Assembly: GCF_013391635.1 (NCBI RefSeq)
Contig: NZ_JACAWU010000001.1
Coordinates: 372,001-436,000, forward strand
Source of the DNA: Natronomonas gomsonensis
Lineage (GTDB): Archaea; Halobacteriota; Halobacteria; Halobacteriales; Haloarculaceae
Direction of reading: 5' to 3'
Length of the DNA stretch: 64,000 nucleotides
The notes under the pieces were generated by a model, which did no database searches, was not told the origin of the DNA, and was given only the letters and a program-made list of their open reading frames with translations. Shown here piece by piece: positions 7,416-15,841 of the stretch (the stretch's first letter is position 1; each line of letters opens with the position of its first letter). A program made the position numbers and the translations under genes.

Positions 7416-10199
7416 TCACTGCGTGAGTCGTTGTCTCAGGACGTAGTGGAGTATGCCACCGTGTTCGATATACGTCACGGCCGTCGGCGTTCCGACCTGC
7501 GCCGTTACCGGGAACTCGATGGTCGAACCGTCCGCACGTTCGGCGATAACGGTCAACTCATCCATCACGTTGAGCCCGTCATCAAGACCGTGAATTGTGA
7601 AGGTCTCCGATCCATCCAGTCCGAGAGCCCCCCACGAGTCACCGTCATCGAACTGTAAGGGGAGCACACCCATGCCGACGAGGTTGTCACGGTAAATGCG
7701 CTCGTAACTCTCAGCGATCGTCGCACGGACGCCAAGCAGATCCGTTCCTTTCGCCGCCCAGTCCCGACTGGACCCAGTCCCGAACTCCTCGCCAGCCATC
7801 ACGACGAGCGGCGTCCCCTCGTCTCGGTAGCGGCGACTGGCTTCGAATACGGTAGTTTGTTCATCGGTCGGGTGATGGACCGTGTAACCGCCCTCGACAC
7901 CGTCGAGCATCTCGTTTTCGATGCGGACGTTGGCGAACGTCCCCCGCATCATTACCTCGTGATTGCCCCGACGTGCGCCGTAGGTGTTGAACTCGTATGC
8001 CTCAACACCGTGATCGAGCAGCCACTGACCGGCAGGGAGATCGGGCCCGAACGGGCCAGCTGGACTGATGTGGTCGGTAGTAACGGTATCACCGAGCATC
8101 AGTAGACTACGCGCGCCCTCGATATCAGCGACCCCTGGTTTCTCTAACGGGAAGTCCTGGAAGAACGGCGGTTCGCGGATGTACGTCGAATCCTCGTCCC
8201 ACTCGTAGACATCACCACTTGGCACATTGAGAGCAGCCCACCGCTCATCACCCTCGAACACGGACGCGTACTTCTCCGCGAACATCTCAGGAGAGACGTT
8301 CTCGTGAATCGCTGCCTGTACGTCCTCTGTATCAGGCCAGATGTCAGTCAAATAGACCGAGGCACCATCCGCATCGGTGCCCAGCGGCTCGTGTTCGAGG
8401 TCGATATCCATTCGGCCCGCGAGCCCGTAGGCGACCACGAGCGGCGGACTTGCGAGGTAGTTCGCCCGGATCTTCGGATGGATCCGCGCCTCGAAGTTAC
8501 GGTTCCCCGAGAGGACGCTCGTCGTCCACAGGTCGTGGTCGTCGATCGCCTGCTCTATTGGGTCCGGAAGCGGCCCGGCATTCCCGATACAGGTGGTACA
8601 GCCGTAACCGACGACGGCGTATCCGAGCTCTTCGAGATACGGAAGCAACTCTGACTCTTCGAGATACTGCGTTACCACGCGGCTCCCCGGCGCGAGACTC
8701 GTTTTGACGTACGGCGGGACATCCAAGCCTTTCTCGATGGCGTTCCGGGCAAGCAGACCCGCGGCGATCATCACCGACGGGTTCGACGTGTTCGTACAAC
8801 TGGTGATGGCGCTGACGAGGACGTCTCCGTGCCCGATTTCCACCGTCTCACCGTCGAGGTCAACCTCGACGCGTTTCGTCAGCGGACTCAACTCGGATTC
8901 GGTCTCGACTTGAACGCCACCATCGGTCTCCGCACCGGCTGCGCCACCCTCACCAAGCCACCGCTGCAAGGCGTCCTCGTCGACGTCATCGAGATCGTCT
9001 TCGAACTCCCCGTGGAGAAGCTCCCGGAAGCTCCGCTTCACGTCTCCCATCGGGATCCGGTCCTGTGGCCGCTTGTGCCCAGCCAGACTCGGCTCGACGG
9101 TCCCGAGGTCGAACTCGACGACCTCGGTGTACTCCGGTTCTTGTTCCCCGAACAAGCCTTGTGCTTCAAGGTACTCGCGGACGAGATCGATGTGTTCGGG
9201 GTCGCGTCCGGTGAGTTCGAGATAGTCGAGCGTCTGCTCGTCGACCGGGAACATACTGATCGTCGAGCCCTGTTCCGGTGCCATATTGGCGATCGTCGCT
9301 CGGTCGGGGACCGTGAGGTTCTGTACACCGGGGCCGAAGAACTCGACGAACCGATCGACGACGCCGACCTCGCGGAGCCGTTCGGTGATGTGTAACACGA
9401 GATCCGTGGCCGTCGCACCCTCGGGCAATTCGCCCACCAGGCGGACCCCGACGACCTCTGGGAGCTTCATCGTGATCGGCTGGCCGAGCATCGCCGCTTC
9501 CGCTTCGATGCCGCCAACGCCCCAGCCGACGACGCCGATACCGCCGATCATCGGCGTGTGGCTGTCCGTCCCGACGAGCGTGTCCGGCAAGATCCAGTCC
9601 TCGCCGTCCTGTTCGCGGGCGTGGACGACACGGCCGAGATGTTCGAGATTCACCTGGTGGACGATGCCGGTCCCCGGCGGAACGACGTTGAAATTCTCAA
9701 AGGCGTTCTGTGCCCACTTGATCGCGCGATACCGCTCGGAGTTTCGCTCGTACTCCAGTCCGACGTTTTTCTCGTAGGCGTCTTCGGAGTCGAAATAGTC
9801 GACCTGGACGCTGTGGTCGATCACGAGGTCACAGGGAATTTCCGGTTCGACCAGGGTCGGATCCCGGTCTTTGCGATCGACTTCGGAGCGAAGGGCTGCC
9901 AGGTCAACGACTGCGGGCACGCCGGTTAGGTCCTGCAAGACGACCCGAGACGGCGAGAACGGTACCTCTGCATCCGGAACATCCGGTTCCCAACCAGCAG
10001 CGTTCCTGACATCCGCTTCGGTCACAGTCTCGCCGTCGACGTTCCGGAGTACCGACTCCAGGAGGATCCGGATACTCACCGGGAGCGAGTCGAGATCGCA
10101 GAGCCCCTGTTCGTCGAGAGCTCGAAGGTTGGCCATCTTGTACGTCGTCCCGTCGACGTCAAGTTCGCGGACAGCATCGAATGGAAGTGTATCAGTCAT
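7416..10199 (-). CDS. acnA: Aconitate hydratase, AcnA type
   Basis: Aconitase interconverts citrate and isocitrate in the TCA cycle using a [4Fe-4S] cluster. The 927-residue protein has the AcnA layout: the substrate/cluster domain with GTDSHTPMIGGIGVVGWGVG, the first cluster Cys in SAITSCTNTSNPSVM (about residue 465), the Cys pair in GYGCTTCIGNAGPLPDP (about 532-535), and the C-terminal swivel domain with GTGSSRDWAAKG. The ATG at 10199 (MTDTLPFDAVRELDV) is preferred; an in-frame TTG at 10223 would add eight residues. It lies between the copper chaperone and a small membrane protein and the copper pump on the same strand. Copper attacks exposed Fe-S dehydratases, so its place in the island may be functional (inference). 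Confidence 0.92.
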   Translation of the reverse strand: MTDTLPFDAVRELDVDGTTYKMANLRALDEQGLCDLDSLPVSIRILLESVLRNVDGETVTEADVRNAAGWEPDVPDAEVPFSPSRVVLQDLTGVPAVVDLAALRSEVDRKDRDPTLVEPEIPCDLVIDHSVQVDYFDSEDAYEKNVGLEYERNSERYRAIKWAQNAFENFNVVPPGTGIVHQVNLEHLGRVVHAREQDGEDWILPDTLVGTDSHTPMIGGIGVVGWGVGGIEAEAAMLGQPITMKLPEVVGVRLVGELPEGATATDLVLHITERLREVGVVDRFVEFFGPGVQNLTVPDRATIANMAPEQGSTISMFPVDEQTLDYLELTGRDPEHIDLVREYLEAQGLFGEQEPEYTEVVEFDLGTVEPSLAGHKRPQDRIPMGDVKRSFRELLHGEFEDDLDDVDEDALQRWLGEGGAAGAETDGGVQVETESELSPLTKRVEVDLDGETVEIGHGDVLVSAITSCTNTSNPSVMIAAGLLARNAIEKGLDVPPYVKTSLAPGSRVVTQYLEESELLPYLEELGYAVVGYGCTTCIGNAGPLPDPIEQAIDDHDLWTTSVLSGNRNFEARIHPKIRANYLASPPLVVAYGLAGRMDIDLEHEPLGTDADGASVYLTDIWPDTEDVQAAIHENVSPEMFAEKYASVFEGDERWAALNVPSGDVYEWDEDSTYIREPPFFQDFPLEKPGVADIEGARSLLMLGDTVTTDHISPAGPFGPDLPAGQWLLDHGVEAYEFNTYGARRGNHEVMMRGTFANVRIENEMLDGVEGGYTVHHPTDEQTTVFEASRRYRDEGTPLVVMAGEEFGTGSSRDWAAKGTDLLGVRATIAESYERIYRDNLVGMGVLPLQFDDGDSWGALGLDGSETFTIHGLDDGLNVMDELTVIAERADGSTIEFPVTAQVGTPTAVTYIEHGGILHYVLRQRLTQ

Positions 10200-10270
10200 A
10201 GTATCTACATATGTGATTGGCAATCATATCAAACTCTCCCTGAATCCGATTCGACAAGAATCGAGATTTG

Positions 10271-10468
10271 TTACGCGGAGACATCGTATCCAGCGTCTTC
10301 GACTACAGTCACGAGCTCATCCCGTTCAGCGGATCCCTCAACCGTTGCGGATTCCGAGTCCCGATCCGCACTTGCAGAAGTGACGCCGTCTACTTCTTGT
10401 AGGGCCTCTTCGACGGTCTCCTCGCAGTGTTCACAACTCATCCCTTTGACAGTGATGGTCTGGCTCAT
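10271..10468 (-). CDS. copZ: Copper chaperone, HMA domain (CopZ-like)
   Basis: A 65-residue heavy-metal-associated domain. After MSQTITV comes the metal-binding loop GMSCEHCEETVEEAL, with the two Cu(I)-binding cysteines in CxxC, and the fold ends with VVEDAGYDVSA. Such proteins carry Cu(I) in the cytoplasm to P1B ATPases or regulators; the CopB pump two genes away is the likely partner, although it lacks its own CxxC domain. Start chosen at ATG 10468; a GTG at 10474 would add two residues. It is the first gene upstream of aconitase on the same strand, about 70 bases away. Confidence 0.88.
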   Translation of the reverse strand: MSQTITVKGMSCEHCEETVEEALQEVDGVTSASADRDSESATVEGSAERDELVTVVEDAGYDVSA

Positions 10469-10588
10469 ATTCACTCGTAGATAGGAGGGGAACTTCTATG
10501 TGGTTTTCTGCTTGGAATCCAATGTTATCCCGACTCTAAACCGCCGGTTTCGAAAGTGTCACTTTGGATCAAAACTGTACCGTACGAT

Positions 10589-10744
10589 TCACTCCCGATC
10601 GGGTTCCCAAAGGAAGAGCGCGACGCCGAGGCCGACAACGACGAAGAACACGGGGATAACGGTAAAATCGATGAAACCTATCGGTTCCTGACCCATGATA
10701 CGACGAGCGAGCGGGCTGGCCAAAAACTGGAGCGAAAGGAGCAA
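10589..10744 (-). CDS. Short membrane protein, two hydrophobic segments
   Basis: In the 330-base stretch between the CopZ-like and CuA-like genes, one leftward frame encodes two hydrophobic segments: VGVLLLLSLQFLASPLA and, after RRIMGQEPIGFIDF, TVIPVFFVVVGLGVALFLW. It ends WEPDRE at TGA 10589-10591. The frame is open back to a TAA near 10777. An ATG at 10696 would give 35 residues with one helix; a TTG at 10744 keeps both helices. The rest of this intergenic region shows nothing else. Small membrane proteins of this kind often accompany oxidase and copper genes, but I cannot name a family. Confidence 0.4.
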   Translation of the reverse strand: MLLSLQFLASPLARRIMGQEPIGFIDFTVIPVFFVVVGLGVALFLWEPDRE

Positions 10745-10800
10745 TAGGACGCCAACCCGATGAGAGGTGTCTCTCTCACATTAGGACTCTCGATGGTAGG

Positions 10801-11400
10801 TCACTCGACGACGAACGCTCCGTCGAGATACATGTACTCGTGGCCGTACCCACACTCTCTGTGACAGATCGGCGTGTAGTCACCGCGCTCGGACGCGGAG
10901 AGTCGTGCCGTCGTCGTCGACGTCGCGTCGGCCGGGAGCGGGATGGGGTGGAGCATCATGTCTCCCTCGCCCATGTGGCCCATATTCTGCCCCGACGGTA
11001 TGACGGCGAGGCTGTGGTCCGGGTAGTTCTCGTTTGCCTCGTTGAGCACGTCGTGGAAGTCGCGGTTCCGCGGCGATGGAATGCGCTCTTCGTTACGCTC
11101 TTCGAGCGTTTCGTGATCCGGAATTGCCTCCCTGACGGTAGACGGCAGTTTCTCCAGGGCAGTCTCCGCGCTCGTATTGAACGCGACGATTTCGACGGAG
11201 TCTCCGCGATCGAAGACGATGCGATCGTGTTCAGTTCCGGTGTCGTCCAGCAGAATGAACCCCCAGTGATACGACCCGACATACACTGTGGTATCGAATG
11301 CTCTCCGACCACCGGAGAGCCCGTTAGACACACATCCGGAAAGCGCAGCGACCGCACCCCCAGTAGCTGACAAAAATCCACGACGGCGTATGGATGCCAT
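10801..11400 (-). CDS. Tat-exported lipoprotein with a CuA-like (cupredoxin) domain
   Basis: The N-terminus SIRRRGFLSATGG is a twin-arginine signal, followed by AALSGC, a lipobox, so the protein is probably exported folded and anchored at the outer face of the membrane. The C-terminal motif CHRECGYGHEYM (about residues 179-190) has the spacing C-x3-C-x3-H-x2-M of the binuclear CuA site of cytochrome oxidase subunit II and nitrous oxide reductase, with a GHMGEGDMMLHPIP His/Met segment before it. It may bind or relay extracellular copper. ATG 11400 is preferred because it precedes the Tat motif directly; a GTG at 11412 overlaps the upstream stop by four bases and could couple translation. Confidence 0.7.
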   Translation of the reverse strand: MASIRRRGFLSATGGAVAALSGCVSNGLSGGRRAFDTTVYVGSYHWGFILLDDTGTEHDRIVFDRGDSVEIVAFNTSAETALEKLPSTVREAIPDHETLEERNEERIPSPRNRDFHDVLNEANENYPDHSLAVIPSGQNMGHMGEGDMMLHPIPLPADATSTTTARLSASERGDYTPICHRECGYGHEYMYLDGAFVVE

Positions 11401-11408
11401 CGCAGTGA

Positions 11409-11756
11409 TCACTCGTCCCTTTTGAGCCTTTCCCGTCGGGTTTCAAACGCCTCGTCCGAGAGATCGCCACGAGCGTAGGCCACTCGAAGCTCCTCAAGTG
11501 CTTCGTCTCGGGACTCCTGGTGACCGATGAGTCGGCGGGCGAGTAGATAGCCGCCTCCGAGAAGAACGATCACGAACACGAGCTGGAGGACGACGCCGAC
11601 GATGCTGTATCCACCGTCGCTGTAGGGCCCACTCATCATCCCGCCGTATCCCATCATCCCCATTCCGCCAAACCCCATCATCAGAAGCGGCCAGAGGACG
11701 AGGATCCCGAGAACGACGAGTAGGACTGTCGTGAGGTCACTCCGTTTCTCTGACAT
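11409..11756 (-). CDS. SHOCT-domain small membrane protein
   Basis: A 115-residue protein with a transmembrane helix near LTTVLLVVLGILVLWPLLMM, a Met/Gly-rich loop (GFGGMGMMGYGGMMSG), a second helix (VVLQLVFVIVLLGGGYLLA) and a C-terminal SHOCT motif (EALEELRVAYARGDLSDEAF). SHOCT motifs are short helical hairpins common at protein ends; the Met-rich loop could bind copper (inference). The ATG at 11756 lies one base from the stop of the DUF302 gene, so the two are almost certainly cotranscribed. Two relatives lie at 12257-12613 and 15447-15827. Confidence 0.75.
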   Translation of the reverse strand: MSEKRSDLTTVLLVVLGILVLWPLLMMGFGGMGMMGYGGMMSGPYSDGGYSIVGVVLQLVFVIVLLGGGYLLARRLIGHQESRDEALEELRVAYARGDLSDEAFETRRERLKRDE

Positions 11757-11757
11757 T

Positions 11758-12162
11758 TCAGACCACCTCGGTTCCGTCGACGGCAGCCAGGACACGTTCG
11801 AATCGCTCGGTGACCTCGGTTGCGATGGAGTCAAGCGCGTCGTTATCCGCGATCCCGACTAACTGTTCCGGGTCAACCGCACTCACGACGATGTCGCCAT
11901 CATCGTTCTCGTAGACGATGACGTTACAGGGTAAGAGCGCGCCGAGTTCGATTTCCTCGATCAAGCCGTCGTACGCCAGCGGAGGGTTACACGCACCGAG
12001 AATGCGATACTGGCGGAATTCTTCGCCGAGTTTCTCCTTGAGCGTCGCCTGGATGTCGATGTCACAGAGGACGCCGAATCCTTCGTCTTCGAGCGCTGCG
12101 ATCGTCGTGTCGACAACGTCGTCGAATTCTCCGGTTACTGCTGTTTGTATTGTATAGTTCAT
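11758..12162 (-). CDS. DUF302 family protein
   Basis: The 134-residue sequence shows the DUF302 pattern: an N-terminal strand-helix (YTIQTAVTGEFDDVVDTTIA), GFGVLCDIDIQATLKEKLG, YRILGACNPPLAYDGL with the conserved Cys-Asn-Pro, and ELGALLPCNVIVYEN with a second conserved Cys. The family is small, soluble and of unknown biochemistry, often found near redox, thioredoxin or metal genes; the two cysteines are a plausible metal or redox site. It starts the tight group that continues with the SHOCT and CuA-like genes, so a role in copper handling is likely by context. Confidence 0.85.
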   Translation of the reverse strand: MNYTIQTAVTGEFDDVVDTTIAALEDEGFGVLCDIDIQATLKEKLGEEFRQYRILGACNPPLAYDGLIEEIELGALLPCNVIVYENDDGDIVVSAVDPEQLVGIADNDALDSIATEVTERFERVLAAVDGTEVV

Positions 12163-12256
12163 GAATTACATACCCCGTCCACGGGGTTAACGGTTGGGTG
12201 CCCCAACGGTGGGCGTTGGGAGTGTGATGTATCGGCTGGAACAACACCGAATCCGG

Positions 12257-12613
12257 TCATCCGGTACGTTCCAGCTGTTTTCGCCGTCGATCGAATTCGT
12301 CATCCGAGAGCTCCCCGCGGGCGTAGCGCTCACGGAGAACCGACAGCGACTGCTCTTCGTTCCCACCGGATCCTCGGTTGAGGAGCGCATAGCCGAGATA
12401 GAGCGGGACAGCTATCAGAAGCCCCATCCAAAGGAGGCCCCAGAGGCCCATTCCACCGCCGAAGAGCCCCCAACCGCCACCACCCATCATCCCACCGTCG
12501 TATCCTCCGCCACCGTGAGCGACAGCGGTGCCCGTTGCTGCAACCAACAGCGGAATGCCGAGCATAGCGATTCGACGAGCTGTCCGTCCGAGGGTGCTTA
12601 TGTAGTATGTCAT
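12257..12613 (-). CDS. SHOCT-domain small membrane protein
   Basis: The 118-residue protein has an N-terminal hydrophobic segment (IAMLGIPLLVAATGTAVAHG) that may be a signal anchor, a Gly/Met-rich linker (GGGGYDGGMMGGGGWGLFGG), a second helix (LWGLLWMGLLIAVPLYLGYAL) and a SHOCT end (LRERYARGELSDDEFDRRR). It parallels the SHOCT genes at 11409 and 15447 in order and length. It is in the same orientation as the copper genes on both sides. Function unknown; the Met/His content fits a metal-linked envelope role. Confidence 0.75.
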   Translation of the reverse strand: MTYYISTLGRTARRIAMLGIPLLVAATGTAVAHGGGGYDGGMMGGGGWGLFGGGMGLWGLLWMGLLIAVPLYLGYALLNRGSGGNEEQSLSVLRERYARGELSDDEFDRRRKQLERTG

Positions 12614-12677
12614 TGTGATCGTCTCTTGGGTGATTCGAGTGTCTATCGTGCTGAACGAGTGTTCCGGACAGGGATCG

Positions 12678-12980
12678 TTAGCAGCCGTGCCCCTGTCCGT
12701 TCATCCCGGCAGTGGTGTGATCGTCGCCCGCCATATCCTGGGCCATCTCATCGACAGTCACACCCATGTGCGCTTCCATCTCGTCAACGGCGTCCGGTCC
12801 CATGTGGTCAGTCATGTGACCTTCCATCCAGACCGCCCAGTCCGCTGCATCACCATCAGCCGCCGTCTCGTTCCCCTGCGTTGGTTCGTCACCGTGTGCG
12901 CTGACTACCGGGGCGGCGAACGCGAGTCCGACGAGCGCGAGCGCCACGAGCAGCCACCGTCCAAGGTTTCTGTTGGTCAT
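12678..12980 (-). CDS. Secreted His/Met-rich small protein
   Basis: Starting at ATG 12980 (MTNRNLGRWLLVALALVGLA), the protein has a Sec-type signal peptide ending near APVVSAHG. The mature part of about 75 residues is acidic and dotted with potential copper ligands: WMEGHMTDHMGPD, MEAHMGVTVDEM, DDHTTAGMNGQGHGC. Such His/Met clusters are seen in periplasmic copper-binding proteins, so an extracellular copper sponge or chaperone is inferred. An upstream ATG at 12995 would add five residues (MRRRT). No catalytic domain is visible. Confidence 0.65.
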   Translation of the reverse strand: MTNRNLGRWLLVALALVGLAFAAPVVSAHGDEPTQGNETAADGDAADWAVWMEGHMTDHMGPDAVDEMEAHMGVTVDEMAQDMAGDDHTTAGMNGQGHGC

Positions 12981-13148
12981 TGTCCTTCGCCTCAAGTAGT
13001 CCTACAGGGGATACGGAGTTATCTCCGCGGGTGTGAACCCAAACAGGAGACCGTTCGAGAACGTCTATAACGCCATCTAACCGTTTCGTTCCACGAAGAC
13101 CGTTCATACCCGTCGAATTCGAGCGGAAGAGACTGCACCGATTAGCCG

Positions 13149-13748
13149 CTAGTCTCCTGGCTGTTGCTGTCGAAGCTCATCACTCGGATACACGCGATAG
13201 GTCCGACCTTGTCGTTCCCGGTACAGCAGACCGCGCTCTTCGAGTGAGCTCACGGTCTGACTCACCTTGCTCTTCGAGAAATCAGACCGATCCCGGAGTT
13301 CGATCTGCGTAATCCCGGGAGAATTCAGGACCGGTTCGAGGACGCGGCGTTCACCGTCCGGTAAGAGATCAAGAACACGTGCCTGCGGATCCGATTCAGG
13401 ATTGATAGATCTCGCTTGCGAGTCTTCACCAGATGTCGGCGTAGTCATTGCTGCCGATGTCTGATCGGAATCAACAGACTCCGCCGAGCCGGCCCCTTTC
13501 GAATCGGTAAGTTCCTCCCGAGCGACGAAATAGACGCCACCGATAAGGCCTGCCACCAGAAGGGTTCCGACCATGTACCAGAGTGGATCCGGTCCGTGCA
13601 TCGTCCCCATGGATGAATCCATCATCGACCCCATCGACTGCTCGAAGGCACGACGCTGTTGATACGCCTGCCAGCTGAGTACCCCGCCGGCTAAAAGGAC
13701 AAACCCGAGGAGCATACCAACCACAGTATCCGCTCGACGCCGGTTCAT
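13149..13748 (-). CDS. Membrane-anchored winged-helix regulator
   Basis: The 199-residue protein has two N-terminal transmembrane helices (VVGMLLGFVLLAGGVLSW and WYMVGTLLVAGLIGGVYFVA) around a Met-rich external loop (SMGSMMDSSMGTMHGPD), an acidic linker, and a C-terminal MarR-like winged helix (about 125-190: LPDGERRVLEPVLNS, ITQIELRDRSDFSKSKVSQT, LEERGLLYRERQGRTYRVYP). The layout suggests that the Met-rich outer loop could sense metal while the cytoplasmic domain binds DNA. It is flanked by copper genes on the same strand, so it is the most likely local regulator. DNA binding is a family property; metal sensing is inference. Confidence 0.75.
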   Translation of the reverse strand: MNRRRADTVVGMLLGFVLLAGGVLSWQAYQQRRAFEQSMGSMMDSSMGTMHGPDPLWYMVGTLLVAGLIGGVYFVAREELTDSKGAGSAESVDSDQTSAAMTTPTSGEDSQARSINPESDPQARVLDLLPDGERRVLEPVLNSPGITQIELRDRSDFSKSKVSQTVSSLEERGLLYRERQGRTYRVYPSDELRQQQPGD

Positions 13749-13873
13749 ATGCCGGCCCCGGATAGCGAGGTCTGACTATTCATACCGTCAATGTGGGCGC
13801 GACAGGTGTGACAATTGCGGATTGTAACTGCGATGCTGCAGTCCTTCATAACAGATGGGTCACGTTACAGGCA

Positions 13874-15268
13874 TCAGTGGTCATGGTCGTGATCGTGACT
13901 TGAGATCTGTGGGCTGTGATCAGCAAACTTCATCGGATCTTCTTCGAACGTGCGCTTGCAGGCCTTCGAGCAGAAGTAGTACGTCGTCCCGTCGTGAGAC
14001 GCGCTCGGACCGTCGTCGTCAGTCCGCATACCGCACACCGGATCACGATACTGACCTGGTGCGCCGAGTCCCCGCCGATAGACGTACAGGAGGAATCCGG
14101 AGAGCGCGAAGGCGATGAGGTTGAGATAGAAGGTGTAGTTGAGTTCGAAGTACGTCTGCTCGGTCGCCGTCTCTCCACCAGCCAGATCCGGGACGATGCC
14201 GAGGGCGTCGAACAGCAGCTCCATGAGGAAGCCGGTGAACGCCATCGTCACAAAGAAGACGCCAAGGATGTACAGCATAATCTTCCAGCCGTAGTACTTC
14301 CGGTAGACGTTCAACACGGGGATCGTGATGAGGTCGGCGTAGACGAACGCAATGATACCGGCGAAGCTGACCCCACCGCCCCACAGCGCGACGGCAAACG
14401 GAACATTACCCATACTACCAACGAAACTGAGGACAGCGATGATGACACCCATGATCGCGTTCTCGGCCGTTACAAGCAGGCCATCGCCCTGGATAAACAG
14501 GGTGTTCCACACCCATTGTGGGACGAAGACGATGACGAACCCGGAGATGAGAAACCCCGCGATGATGTCCTTCCAAATCATCGACCACTCCTTGCGGTAC
14601 TGATTGGCGATCTTGTACCAGCCGCCCCACGACAGCAGTTCGTCGCGCCACCCGCCGCGACTCGACGTCTCCTGGCGGTAGGTCTCCATACAGCCTTCCG
14701 AGCAGAATTTCAGCGTCTCTCCGCCATCTGTCGTGAGGGCATACTCGTCTTTGCCCTCCATTCCGCACGTGGGGTCCTCCGTGATGCCCGATTCCCGATC
14801 ACGTTCGTTGAGCGTCTCCCGGACCTCATCGAAGAGGGTCTCGGGGAGTGTGAGGTGGACGATGACAGCCATGACTGCGATGAGGATGAGCCCGCCCAGC
14901 AATTCTGCGAGCAGGAACTCCCAGCCCAGCAGAATCAGGATCATCAACCCGAGTTCGACGATGAGATTCGTCGACGCAAACATGAACGCCAGGAAGTTCA
15001 CCGCGTGCGCCCCCTTCTTGAACAACCCCTTCCCGATAGCGACGGCCCCGAAACTACACCCACTGCTCGCCGCGCCGAACGCGGTCGCCTTGGTGAGGCC
15101 GCTCAGATCACCATCACCCAGGACTTGAGCCATCCGCTCTTTGGAGACGTAGACTTGAACGAGACTCGTGATCGTGAGACCCATGATGATCGCCCACGCC
15201 GCCGTCCAGAGAAATCCAACACCGATTCGGAGGGCTTCGAAGATCCCCTCAATCATCGTCACCTGCAT
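13874..15268 (-). CDS. YraQ/DUF318-type permease with two YHS domains
   Basis: The 464-residue membrane protein has two permease halves, each with several helices, carrying the family motif AASSGCSFGAVAIGKGLFKKG. A YHS-like metal-binding domain lies between them (DPTCGMEGKDEYAL and LKFCSEGCMETY, about 168-200). A second YHS domain follows the last helix (DPVCGM and YYFCSKACKRTFEEDP), and the tail ends in His/Asp repeats (SSHDHDHDH). YHS domains are found in copper ATPases and chaperones; DUF318 permeases are linked to metal or arsenic export. It is probably a metal exporter fed by its YHS domains. It diverges from the SHOCT gene at 15447. ATG codons at 15268 and 15256 are both possible starts. 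Confidence 0.8.
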   Translation of the reverse strand: MQVTMIEGIFEALRIGVGFLWTAAWAIIMGLTITSLVQVYVSKERMAQVLGDGDLSGLTKATAFGAASSGCSFGAVAIGKGLFKKGAHAVNFLAFMFASTNLIVELGLMILILLGWEFLLAELLGGLILIAVMAVIVHLTLPETLFDEVRETLNERDRESGITEDPTCGMEGKDEYALTTDGGETLKFCSEGCMETYRQETSSRGGWRDELLSWGGWYKIANQYRKEWSMIWKDIIAGFLISGFVIVFVPQWVWNTLFIQGDGLLVTAENAIMGVIIAVLSFVGSMGNVPFAVALWGGGVSFAGIIAFVYADLITIPVLNVYRKYYGWKIMLYILGVFFVTMAFTGFLMELLFDALGIVPDLAGGETATEQTYFELNYTFYLNLIAFALSGFLLYVYRRGLGAPGQYRDPVCGMRTDDDGPSASHDGTTYYFCSKACKRTFEEDPMKFADHSPQISSHDHDHDH

Positions 15269-15446
15269 GGTTGTACCAACGTAAGGATCATCTATTGCAG
15301 TTTTCCTTAAGATACTGCCCTTCTAAGAACTCTCAACTATGGATTCAAAAGTTACTAAGTTCGATTCCAGATGGTTCTAAGTCGAAATCGCATTGAACTG
15401 TAACCACGTACGTGACACTAGAGACGGTCTTACGGAGTGAACTCAA

Positions 15447-15827
15447 ATGCCAAAAAATACGGATGACACACGGCTGGTCACGATCATCCTCATTATCATC
15501 GGTGCGGTCATCATCTTCCCGATGTTATTCATGGGGTTCGGGATGATGGGATTCGGATCGATGATGGGCGGTATGTGGGGCGGTGGAATGTGGGGCGACG
15601 GAACGATCTCGGGCTGGATGTTCATCGTCGGCATCGTGATGCAACTCCTATTCCTGGCTGCCATTATCGGCGGTGGTTACCTCATCTACAGGGTGGTCGC
15701 GGGCAGTGAGAGTGGTTCAGACCAAGCACTCGAAGAACTCCGGCTCGCGTACGCTCGCGGCGAGTTAACCGACGAAGAATACGAGCAGCGACGAGAGGCA
15801 CTTGAACAAGACACGGAATCACGGTAA
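15447..15827 (+). CDS. SHOCT-domain small membrane protein
   Basis: A 126-residue relative of the leftward SHOCT genes: first helix TIILIIIGAVIIFPMLFMGF, a Met/Gly/Trp-rich loop (MGFGSMMGGMWGGGMWGDG), second helix (MQLLFLAAIIGGGYLIYRVV) and a SHOCT hairpin (ALEELRLAYARGELTDEEYE). It opens the rightward part of the copper island and is followed after 14 bases by a membrane protein, probably in the same operon. The close likeness to 11409-11756 suggests a local duplication followed by inversion, or separate recruitment. Confidence 0.75.
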   Translation: MPKNTDDTRLVTIILIIIGAVIIFPMLFMGFGMMGFGSMMGGMWGGGMWGDGTISGWMFIVGIVMQLLFLAAIIGGGYLIYRVVAGSESGSDQALEELRLAYARGELTDEEYEQRREALEQDTESR

Positions 15828-15841
15828 GACTAATCTGGGTG

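Noticed and set aside
13916..15310. Long plus-strand open frame (464 residues) opposite the YHS permease gene
   Set aside because: It mirrors the permease frame exactly. Its product has no domain and is an artefact of GC-rich codon structure; the minus strand encodes a clear membrane permease.
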